NCBI GenBank assembly: GCA_022722495.1
Contig: JAIJLI010000127.1
Span: 1 to 6,506 of the forward strand
DNA length: 6,506 nucleotides
Direction of reading: 5' to 3'
Source of the DNA: Dialister sp.
GTDB taxonomy: Bacteria > Bacillota > Negativicutes > Veillonellales > Dialisteraceae
Part shown: piece after piece, positions 1 to 6,506 of the stretch
How the letters are laid out: every line of letters starts with the position of its first letter
How positions within the stretch are numbered: the stretch's first letter is position 1
Position numbers and translations under genes: made by a program
The notes under the pieces: generated by a model
What the model saw: the letters and a program-made list of their open reading frames with translations, nothing else
What the model was told of the DNA's origin: nothing
The model's database searches: none

Positions 1-1
1 C

Positions 2-19
2 GAAGAAACAGAAGAATAA
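2..19 (+). CDS. 3' end of an upstream gene (partial, last five codons)
   Basis: Reading in the frame that begins at base 2 gives Glu-Glu-Thr-Glu-Glu followed by a TAA stop at 17-19. The stop lies 6 bases before the ATG of the TraG-like gene, the same gap as between the next two genes, which fits a continuing operon. In CTnDOT-type elements the gene just before traG is traF (a small VirB3-like membrane protein), so that is the positional guess, but five codons cannot identify a protein. It could also be a chance stop. Confidence 0.35.
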   Translation, partial: EETEE

Positions 20-25
20 ACGAGT

Positions 26-2584
26 ATGGTACTATATGTAATCTTATTTTTCGTAGCTACATGTATCGGCATGGCCATATCGGTCTATGCCTTTGGCACT
101 GGTGGCAAGCGGAAGAAAATCTTTCAGGACATCTACTTCTCCGTGGAAGACACGGACGGTATCGGTGTGCTCTATACCAAGACTGGAGAATATTCTGCCA
201 TCCTGAGAATGGAGAACCCAGTGCAGAAGTATTCTGCCAATATAGACAGCTATTATGAGTTCACCAACCTGTTCACTTCCATCGCACAGACTCTGGGTGA
301 AGGCTATGCCCTGCACAAACAGGACATCTTTACCAGAAAGCAGTTCAAGGATGAGAGTGGTAAGGGGCATGAGTTCCTGTCAGAATCCTACTTCCACTAT
401 TTCAACGGAAGAGAATATACGGACAGCATGACCTATCTGACCATTACTCAGGAGAACAAGAAGAGCCGTCTGATGTCTTTCGACAACAAGAAGTGGCGAG
501 ATTTCCTGGTGAAAATCAGAAAGGTGCAAGACCAGCTGAAGGATGCCGGTATCAAGTCGGAGTTTCTGAACAAGCAAGAGGCAAGTCTGTATGTTGACCG
601 TTTCTTTGCCATGAACTTCCGTGATAAGACGGTGAGCATGACAGGATTCAAGGTGGATGACGAGATGATAGGTATGGGTGACAGACGCTGCAAGGTATAT
701 AGTCTTGTGGATGTGGATTGCGCCAACTTGCCGACACAAATCCGTCCGTTTACCAACATCGAGGTGAACAACACCAGCATGCCTGTGGACTTGGTGGCAT
801 TAGTGGACAGCATTCCAAGTGTGGAGAGTGTGGTGTATAACCAAATCATCTTTGTGCCGAACCAGAAGCGTGAGCTTGCCCTGTTAGACAAAAAGAAGAA
901 CCGCCATGCCAGCATGCCCAACCCAAGCAATCTGATTGCCGTGGAGGACATCAAGCGAGTGCAGGAGGTGATAGCGAGGGAAAACAAGCAGTTGGTATAT
1001 ACCCACTATAATCTGATTGTGACGGTGAAACCCGAGACGGACATACAGAAGTGCACCAACCATCTGGAGAATGCCTTTGGCAGGATGGGCATCCATATCT
1101 CAAAGCGAGCCTATAACCAGTTGGAGCTGTTTGTCAACTCATTCCCCGGCAACTGCTATGGGATGAATGCCGACTACGACAGATTTATGACTTTGGGCGA
1201 TGTCGCCACCTGCCTGATGTACAAAGAAAAGATAGTGCATAGCGAAGACACACCCTTCAAGGTCTATTACACCGACCGCCAAGGAGTGCCAGTAGCCATT
1301 GACATATCGGGAAAAGAGGGACGAAACAAACTGACCGACAACAGCAACTTCTTCGTACTCGGTCCTTCGGGAAGCGGCAAGAGTTTTTATGTAAACTCCA
1401 TGGTGCGCCAAGCCCATGAGCAGGACACCGACATCGTGCTGGTTGATACTGGAAACTCGTATGAGGGACTGTGTGAATACTTTGGAGGCAAATACATTTC
1501 CTATACCGAGGAGCATCCTATCACGATGAACCCTTTCAAAATTAAGAGAGAGGAATGGAACATCGAGAAGTTGGGATTCCTGAAGAACCTGGTGATGCTG
1601 ATATGGAAAGGAAGTCAAGGCACGGTGAGCAAGACCGAGGACAGACTGATAGAGCAAGTCATCAATGAGTATTACGATGCCTATTTTACCACCAAGAGAG
1701 TGAGCAACCTCTGTTTCAATACTTTCTATGAGTTCAGTACTGAACGACTGCCGAAGATATGCGAGGAGAACGGTCTGCATGGCATAGACCTGTCATCCTA
1801 CAACTATCTGTTGAAAGACTTCTATAAAGGAGGCAGCCATGATGTGACGCTGAATGAGAATATGGACAGCAGTCTGTTTGATGAGACCTTCATCATCTTC
1901 GAAATCGACAGTATCAAGGATGATCCACTGCTCTTTCCACTGGTGACACTCATCATCATGGACGTGTTCCTGCAGAAGATGCGCATTAAAAAGAACCGAA
2001 AGATGCTCATCATCGAGGAGGCATGGAAAGCCATCGCCTCGCCCATGATGGCGGAATACATAAAATATCTGTATAAGACCGCCAGAAAATTCTGGGCAAG
2101 CATGGGTGTGGTGACACAGGAGATACAGGACATCATCGGCAGTGAGATAGTGAAGGAAGCCATCATCAACAACTCGGATGTGGTGATACTACTCGACCAG
2201 AGTAAATTCAAGGAACGATTCGACACCATCAAGGCGATACTTGGTTTGACCGATGTGGACTGCAAGAAGATATTCACCATCAACCGCTTGGAGAACAAGG
2301 AAGGACGCAGTTTCTTCCGTGAAGTCTTTATCAGGCGAGGACAGACCAGCAATGTGTATGGTGTGGAAGAACCGCATGAATGCTATATGACCTACACCAC
2401 GGAACGAGCGGAGAAGGAAGCATTGAAGCTATACAAGCGAGAGTTGAAATGCAATCATCAGCAAGCCATCGAAACCTATTGCAGGGATTGGGATGCAAGT
2501 GGTATCAGCAAGAGCCTCGCTTTTGCCCAAAAGGTAAATCAGGCAGGAAGAGTACTGAATTTAGGGAACAAAAATAAAAAGTAA
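26..2584 (+). CDS. traG: TraG-family conjugation ATPase (VirB4-like), with N-terminal membrane anchor
   Basis: This is the VirB4-type ATPase of a Bacteroidetes conjugation system. It hydrolyses ATP at the cytoplasmic face of the inner membrane to drive building of, or transport through, the mating channel. Residues 1-22 form a hydrophobic membrane segment followed by a basic GGKRKK stretch, suggesting N-out/C-in topology. Residues about 31-105 match the TraG N-terminal (DUF3875-like) region, including HKQDIF at 97-102. The middle part to about residue 440 is the VirB4-like N-domain. The P-loop ATPase follows: Walker A GPSGSGKS at 446-453 (Lys452), Walker B-type MLIIEEAW at 660-667 (Glu664/Glu665), and a VVTQE motif with Gln698. 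The IEEAW form, with Glu in place of Asp, is usual in this family as I remember it. The length of 852 aa is normal and all motifs are intact, so it looks functional. The start at 26 fits the membrane segment and the 6-base gap from the upstream stop. The next gene starts 6 bases after its stop. Confidence 0.93.
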   Translation: MVLYVILFFVATCIGMAISVYAFGTGGKRKKIFQDIYFSVEDTDGIGVLYTKTGEYSAILRMENPVQKYSANIDSYYEFTNLFTSIAQTLGEGYALHKQDIFTRKQFKDESGKGHEFLSESYFHYFNGREYTDSMTYLTITQENKKSRLMSFDNKKWRDFLVKIRKVQDQLKDAGIKSEFLNKQEASLYVDRFFAMNFRDKTVSMTGFKVDDEMIGMGDRRCKVYSLVDVDCANLPTQIRPFTNIEVNNTSMPVDLVALVDSIPSVESVVYNQIIFVPNQKRELALLDKKKNRHASMPNPSNLIAVEDIKRVQEVIARENKQLVYTHYNLIVTVKPETDIQKCTNHLENAFGRMGIHISKRAYNQLELFVNSFPGNCYGMNADYDRFMTLGDVATCLMYKEKIVHSEDTPFKVYYTDRQGVPVAIDISGKEGRNKLTDNSNFFVLGPSGSGKSFYVNSMVRQAHEQDTDIVLVDTGNSYEGLCEYFGGKYISYTEEHPITMNPFKIKREEWNIEKLGFLKNLVMLIWKGSQGTVSKTEDRLIEQVINEYYDAYFTTKRVSNLCFNTFYEFSTERLPKICEENGLHGIDLSSYNYLLKDFYKGGSHDVTLNENMDSSLFDETFIIFEIDSIKDDPLLFPLVTLIIMDVFLQKMRIKKNRKMLIIEEAWKAIASPMMAEYIKYLYKTARKFWASMGVVTQEIQDIIGSEIVKEAIINNSDVVILLDQSKFKERFDTIKAILGLTDVDCKKIFTINRLENKEGRSFFREVFIRRGQTSNVYGVEEPHECYMTYTTERAEKEALKLYKRELKCNHQQAIETYCRDWDASGISKSLAFAQKVNQAGRVLNLGNKNKK

Positions 2585-2590
2585 TCAAAG

Positions 2591-5152
2591 ATGAAACGAC
2601 TTCTATCCATCATAATGCTGATAGTCTGTGTGTTGGCAAAGGCTGACGCACAGTACTACAGCGTGAACTATGACAAGCAGACTGTGGCTGCTATGGCTGC
2701 CGCCTACGGAACGGAAGCCGTGGCAGAGGCATACTATAACGAGCAGGTGCAGAACATCTTGAAGCACTATAATGCTGCAGAAGTGGCGAGTGCCGGCATC
2801 TTCGCCTCCAAGTTCTTGGAGCGTAAAGCAATGACAGAGTTGGGCATCTGGAACAGTAGCACAGAGAACTACTATTACCGCCGTATCTACAACATGGTGA
2901 GCAACAAAATCATGCCGAAGATATGGACGGTGGCAGAAATGATGCTGAAAAGTCCGCAGACTGCCCTTTATTGGGGAAGTTATCTCGTGAAGATATGTGA
3001 TGACACCAAGAACCTGTGTATGCAGTTTGAGAGTGTGGTGACAAACAGCACCCTTACATTCTCGGACATTGCCTTTCTGCAAATCAACCAGGAGATAGCA
3101 GCCATCTTGAAACTTTCAGAGATTGGCAACGTGGATTGGAAGAAGATGCTGGATGACCTGTCAAAGGTGCCAGGCAACTTTACTGTGGACAATCTGAAAG
3201 CCGACATCGACAATCTGTATAAGGCAGGGGCCAACCTTGCAGGAGCAGGAATGAACAATATCGGCAATGCCCTGTTGCAGAGCAGCCAGTTCAACGACCT
3301 CTTCCAAGGCAAGCTCAGTGCTGCCATCGACATCGTGGATAACTATTCCTCGCTGTTCAAAAGTCTCGATAAGAGCGTAGGCAACACACTCTTGGGCATG
3401 ATTGGAGGCAAGGACAACGTGGCAGGACTATTCTCTCTTGCCAACTATAACCTAACCTCATGGATGACGGACTATTTGGATGAGACCGCAGGAAACTACT
3501 ATACGCAAAGATGGTATATCGCCCGACGAGACCAAGGACGAGAGAAATTGTGCGACTATGTACCGCCCACCGATGACAACAGCATCTTGAAAGGCGACCA
3601 CTGGTACAGAATCAACACCAAGGATGCCAACTTCTATCCCAACAATAGCCAAAAGGAAGCCATCCTGCAAAACTCGGAGAATCATGCAGGATGGTCAAGG
3701 ACAAGGGTACAGCAGCTCAACAATCAGAATGACGGCTTTACCTACAATATCAGCTACTGGTTGAACAGCTACATCATCAGCAGCAAAAAGAAAGGACAGA
3801 AACAGAAGGCATACGCCTACGAGATACAGGTGTATAAGAGCTGGAACAGGACAGAAGAAGTGTATGAGGCAGTTTTTGACTCCTATTCGATGGACTTGAA
3901 CTCCTTCAAGGCACAACTGCAAGCCCGGTTGAGTGAATGGAATGACAACGAGGAAGGCTATACCTATTATATAGGCAATGATGCACGCAACTACTATCAG
4001 GCAACCGATGCCGCCAAACTGAAGGGATGCGAGAGCGTGACCATCAGCGTAACGTGTAGCGATGGCGTGCAGCTGGGACAAGGCACCACACAATACAAAT
4101 GCAAGAGTTGTGGCGGTTCGCTGAATGACCACAGCAAGAAATGCGCCATGACAACATCTGTGACAGAAAACAACCTTGACCTCTCCGATTTGTATAAGCA
4201 GGAGCAGGAAGCCAATGCCAAGATAGCCTCTCTGCAATCTCAAATCAGTCAGTTGGAAGCCGAAAACAAGTCACTTGTCAAGCAAATCGCCAATGCAAGC
4301 GTGGAAGATGCAGCCAAGTATCGGGAGCAATACAACAAGAATAAGGCTTCCATCGAACAACTGAACAAAGAACTTGCCACATGGCAACAGAAACAAAGGG
4401 AAATAGAGGAAGCCAAGGCAGAGGCAGAAAAGGACAATGACGTGGCGACGGATGACTACTATCGCATACCAGCCATTATGAACGACTGCAAGAGTGCCTA
4501 CAACCTGACTTGGCAAGGGGAAGGAACATGGAACGGCTATACTTACATTCGAAAAGCCACCATGCCCAACATCAACGGCATCATCACCTTCAAGGCAATA
4601 TTGAAGATCGCCCGAAAGCCAAAATACTTCTTGGGCATCAAGATACACAGAGCCATCCTGCAGATCAGTTGGGAGCTGACATCGGAATACACCAACACCT
4701 CGGTAGTGGATGTGATAACGCTTGACCCAAGCAAGACCGAGCAGGAAAAGGCAGACGAAGTGAACAAGCGCATCTCAGAAATCGCACAGGAATATCCATC
4801 GTGCAAGATAACCACCGAATATGCAGAGAGCGCACCTGCCGATGACAATAACACCGATGATACCTTTCATCTGCTATGGTCGAGCGATAGGTTAGAGATA
4901 GCCAGAGAGGTGGACAGCAGAATCACCAAGATATACGCAGACTTGGTATCGTTGGAGAAGATGATGCACTACAAGCGCAACATCATCGACGTGCTGATGG
5001 ACATCGCTCCACATATCAATGCTGACGAAGGACGACGGTTGACACTGGTGGAGAAATGCAAGAAACGTTGGTTAAGGAAAGCTGCCGACACCAAACATTC
5101 AGATGATTATCACGGCAAGTTTAATGATGAAGACAATGAAAATGAGAAATAG
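2591..5152 (+). CDS. Large predicted periplasmic protein of the conjugation operon, with coiled coil and possible CCHC site
   Basis: I do not recognise a named family for this 853-aa protein. Residues 1-20 are a good Sec signal peptide (basic MKR, hydrophobic core, Ala-Asp-Ala before Gln21), so the mature protein should be periplasmic or at the envelope. Residues about 25-310 look almost wholly helical. Part of this (about 140-200) loosely recalls the VirB5-like TraI (DUF4141) proteins of Bacteroides elements; that is an impression, not a search result. Residues 310-480 are rich in Tyr, Trp and Asn and look mixed alpha/beta. A Cys504-x2-Cys507-x6-His514-x3-Cys518 cluster follows, with Cys480 and Cys489 just before it. 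Residues about 529-617 form a long charged coiled coil. After it come a beta-rich stretch (about 620-745), an acidic linker (about 748-758) and a helical, basic-then-acidic C-terminus. It is placed tightly between traG and another exported protein, so it is probably a structural part of the transfer channel. There is no visible enzyme motif. Confidence 0.85.
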   Translation: MKRLLSIIMLIVCVLAKADAQYYSVNYDKQTVAAMAAAYGTEAVAEAYYNEQVQNILKHYNAAEVASAGIFASKFLERKAMTELGIWNSSTENYYYRRIYNMVSNKIMPKIWTVAEMMLKSPQTALYWGSYLVKICDDTKNLCMQFESVVTNSTLTFSDIAFLQINQEIAAILKLSEIGNVDWKKMLDDLSKVPGNFTVDNLKADIDNLYKAGANLAGAGMNNIGNALLQSSQFNDLFQGKLSAAIDIVDNYSSLFKSLDKSVGNTLLGMIGGKDNVAGLFSLANYNLTSWMTDYLDETAGNYYTQRWYIARRDQGREKLCDYVPPTDDNSILKGDHWYRINTKDANFYPNNSQKEAILQNSENHAGWSRTRVQQLNNQNDGFTYNISYWLNSYIISSKKKGQKQKAYAYEIQVYKSWNRTEEVYEAVFDSYSMDLNSFKAQLQARLSEWNDNEEGYTYYIGNDARNYYQATDAAKLKGCESVTISVTCSDGVQLGQGTTQYKCKSCGGSLNDHSKKCAMTTSVTENNLDLSDLYKQEQEANAKIASLQSQISQLEAENKSLVKQIANASVEDAAKYREQYNKNKASIEQLNKELATWQQKQREIEEAKAEAEKDNDVATDDYYRIPAIMNDCKSAYNLTWQGEGTWNGYTYIRKATMPNINGIITFKAILKIARKPKYFLGIKIHRAILQISWELTSEYTNTSVVDVITLDPSKTEQEKADEVNKRISEIAQEYPSCKITTEYAESAPADDNNTDDTFHLLWSSDRLEIAREVDSRITKIYADLVSLEKMMHYKRNIIDVLMDIAPHINADEGRRLTLVEKCKKRWLRKAADTKHSDDYHGKFNDEDNENEK
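4175..4441 (+). other. Coiled-coil segment of the 853-aa protein (residues about 529-617)
   Basis: The encoded stretch is dominated by Glu, Lys, Gln, Ala and Leu with heptad-like spacing, for example IASLQSQISQLEAENKSLV and the later IEQLNKELATWQQKQREIEE. It lacks prolines and glycines throughout. Such a rod in an exported transfer protein suggests oligomerisation or spanning distance in the periplasm. The assignment is by eye; a coiled-coil predictor would settle the register and the exact limits. Confidence 0.75.
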
Positions 5153-5942
5153 AAAAGAATACAAGGCTGATGCAGCGGAGAGGGTTGCAGGGCCAGTGAG
5201 CAAGAAGCGACGAATGGATATTGTGAGAACATTGCTGATAGCAATCTTGCTCCTCGCCCTCCCCTCTAAAACATTCGCCCAATGGGGATTTGATGTTGCC
5301 AGCGTAGAAGCCTACATCAATGACCACAAGAAACAGCGGAGTCTGTTGCTTGCACGAAGCACGTTGGAATACAGCAATAAACTATTGCACGGTTACAGTA
5401 AGGACGAGACCAAGGCATACAAGGAACTGAACGTTGACCTTGACAAGTACACCAGGGCATTTGATGTGATAGATGTGCTATATCAAAGTTTACGAACCAG
5501 TCTGAACGTGTACTCAACCTACGAGAGTGTGAGCGACAGAATATCGGACTACAAGAAGCTGTTGGATGACTACAACGAAAAGGTCATTAAGCGAAAGCGC
5601 ATCTCGCTTGCCGATACCATACTGATAGGAATTAATCGACGAGCCATAGAGAATATCGCAAATGAAGGCGAATACCTCTACAAAAGCGTGAGCGACTTGG
5701 TGCTGTATGCCACAGGAGCGGCAGCGTGTTCCACGGCAGACCTTCTTGTGGTATTGGAAAGCATCAACACCTCGCTTGACAATATAGAGAAGCATTTGAA
5801 CAAAAGCTACTTTGAGTCGTGGCGATATATCCAAGTGCGCATCGGCTATTGGAAAGAAAAGGTTTACCGAACCAAAAGCAAGCAGCAAATACTGGAAGAT
5901 GCCTTCGGTCGGTGGCGAGTGGCAGGTAAACTCGGATATTGA
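5142..5942 (+). CDS. Secreted helical protein of the conjugation operon (VirB5/TraI-like by position only)
   Basis: From this start the product is 266 aa. A hydrophobic segment (TLLIAILLLALPSKTFA) ends at a likely signal peptidase site before Gln47. The mature part is almost entirely helical, with coiled-coil-like stretches (for example YESVSDRISDYKKLLDDYNE), one Cys and no enzyme motif. It ends in a Trp/Arg/Tyr-rich tail. Small exported helical proteins after the VirB4 gene are typically VirB5-like pilus or channel components (TraI in CTnDOT), so that role is inferred, not shown. The start is uncertain. The ATG at 5142 gives an 11-base overlap with the preceding gene and AT-rich upstream sequence. 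The ATG at 5214 gives a textbook 22-residue signal peptide and 242 aa. ATGs at 5103, 5124, 5127 and 5136 are also in frame. The 24 residues between 5142 and 5214 are charged and would make an unusually long n-region, or turn the segment into a membrane anchor. Confidence 0.8.
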   Translation: MRNRKEYKADAAERVAGPVSKKRRMDIVRTLLIAILLLALPSKTFAQWGFDVASVEAYINDHKKQRSLLLARSTLEYSNKLLHGYSKDETKAYKELNVDLDKYTRAFDVIDVLYQSLRTSLNVYSTYESVSDRISDYKKLLDDYNEKVIKRKRISLADTILIGINRRAIENIANEGEYLYKSVSDLVLYATGAAACSTADLLVVLESINTSLDNIEKHLNKSYFESWRYIQVRIGYWKEKVYRTKSKQQILEDAFGRWRVAGKLGY

Positions 5943-5985
5943 GAGAACGAAGAATTTATAATCCCATATATAATAATGTATAGGC
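5943..5985 (+). other. AT-rich 43-base spacer before the last gene
   Basis: This is the only clear intergenic gap in the window. It is much richer in A and T than the genes around it and has no Shine-Dalgarno-like purine run close to the ATG at 5986. Bacteroidetes genes commonly rely on an unstructured AT-rich leader instead, which this fits. I see no convincing Bacteroides promoter (TAnnTTTG with an upstream TTTG) and no hairpin with a T-run, so transcription most likely reads through from the upstream genes. Confidence 0.4.
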
Positions 5986-6506
5986 ATGGCTAGAAAGAAA
6001 ACAAAAGTAGGAACCATCATGTTGATGTTGGGAGTCGCTATCAGCGGCAATGCCCAAAGTGGTGTAACATACAATCATGACAGTTCGAAAAAGAACCAGA
6101 TAACGGTGATGGAAATCGGTAGTGGTAGTCTGTCACCAGAATTGTACTATCAGTTACTGCACAGCAGTTACAAGAAATCGGCTGCCAGCAAGAACAAACT
6201 CGGTTTTCGTACCACGGCAGGAATCGGAGCTTACAATCAAGTGGAATATGCCGAAGCCATCGACTCTGCCTTGACCAAGAGAGCAGAGATTGAGGCGTTG
6301 AATATGGCAGACCGTCAGATTGACCTCGCCTGGAAAGTGGAAGGAAGCAAGATAAACAGCAAGATGAATGCCTTCAAGAGCAACATTGACCGCATCCTGC
6401 CTGTAGGCGGATCCATCGGTGACAAGCAGCGATGGACGGAATACTACCATGTCTATGAGACAGCCATCAAAGCTACTAAGGATGCCTATATGCCCAATGC
6501 CAAGCG
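5986..6506 (+). CDS. Secreted conjugation-operon protein, DUF5045-like (partial, 3' end beyond window)
   Basis: The reading frame is open from ATG 5986 to the window edge, giving 173 full codons of a longer protein. Residues 1-23 are a signal peptide (basic MARKKTK, core IMLMLGVAISG, Asn-Ala before Gln24), so the product is predicted to be exported. The mature part has a strand-like MEIGSGSLSPELYYQLLHSS segment at 42-61, then KNKLGFRTTAGIG and a long helical region including KRAEIEALNMADR and DRILPVGG. This pattern resembles the DUF5045 family, which I recall being found in Bacteroidales conjugative elements near traJ; that match is from memory and unverified. The function of the family is unknown. 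Position after two other exported proteins in a traG operon suggests a part of the periplasmic transfer apparatus. The start is supported by the signal peptide and by a normal AT-rich leader. Confidence 0.82.
   Translation, partial: MARKKTKVGTIMLMLGVAISGNAQSGVTYNHDSSKKNQITVMEIGSGSLSPELYYQLLHSSYKKSAASKNKLGFRTTAGIGAYNQVEYAEAIDSALTKRAEIEALNMADRQIDLAWKVEGSKINSKMNAFKSNIDRILPVGGSIGDKQRWTEYYHVYETAIKATKDAYMPNAK

Noticed and set aside
61..258. Plus-strand open frame of 65 codons in another frame inside traG
   Set aside because: It overlaps the membrane segment and N-terminal domain of TraG, which are clearly coding in the main frame. It has no features of its own.
1139..1780. Minus-strand open frame of 213 codons opposite traG
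   Set aside because: It lies entirely within the confidently assigned ATPase gene, its predicted protein has no recognisable motif, and similar long antisense frames occur opposite all the large genes here. It is a by-product of codon use.
2591..2632. Lipoprotein signal (Cys13) in the 853-aa protein
   Set aside because: Cys13 lies in the middle of the hydrophobic core and is preceded by Val rather than Gly, Ala or Ser. A good signal peptidase I site follows at Ala20|Gln21, so a lipobox is unlikely.
3695..4243. Minus-strand open frame of 182 codons, hydrophobic, opposite the 853-aa gene
   Set aside because: The hydrophobicity is what the complement of a purine-rich, charged coding strand gives (Leu/Ile/Val/Cys-rich). 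It has no separate upstream region or partner gene.
5943..5985. Promoter or terminator in the AT-rich spacer
   Set aside because: There is no TAnnTTTG/TTTG pair at suitable spacing and no stem-loop followed by T residues. AT richness alone is expected for a Bacteroidetes translation leader.
1..6506. CRISPR arrays, tRNA/rRNA genes, IS ends, cargo genes such as resistance or defence
   Set aside because: I looked on both strands for regularly spaced repeats, terminal inverted repeats, transposase motifs and structured RNA signatures and saw none. The window is filled by transfer-type genes.

Overview
The window reads as a stretch of a conjugation (type IV secretion) operon from a Bacteroidales-type bacterium (Bacteroides, Prevotella/Segatella or relatives), probably part of an integrative conjugative element or conjugative plasmid. 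The evidence is a clear TraG-type VirB4-like transfer ATPase of the Bacteroidetes family, the absence of Shine-Dalgarno-like sequences before the genes, and three predicted secreted proteins whose signal peptides are each followed by Gln, a Bacteroidetes hallmark. G+C is in the upper forties by eye. Codon use looks uniform across all the genes, so nothing suggests a junction inside the window.

Layout, all on the + strand: (1) bases 1-19, a probable last few codons of an upstream gene; (2) 26-2584, TraG/VirB4-like ATPase of 852 aa with an N-terminal membrane segment; (3) 2591-5152, an 853-aa predicted periplasmic protein with a helical N-terminal part, a possible CCHC metal site, a long coiled coil and a helical C-terminal part; (4) about 5142-5942, a predicted secreted helical protein of about 266 aa (242 aa if a later start is used); (5) 5986 to the window end, the first 173 codons of another secreted protein that resembles, from memory, the DUF5045 family. 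Gaps are 6, 6, about -11 and 43 bases, so this is one transcription unit. No promoter, terminator, RNA gene, repeat array, IS or CRISPR was seen. There is no gene-free stretch over 300 bases.

Working model: TraG powers assembly of, or transport through, the mating channel at the inner membrane. The three exported proteins after it would be periplasmic or envelope parts of the same channel, sitting where CTnDOT-type elements carry TraH and the VirB5-like TraI before TraJ (VirB6-like). The role of the ATPase is well supported. The roles of the three exported proteins are inferred from position and general architecture. The most interesting item is the large 853-aa protein, which I cannot assign to a described family.
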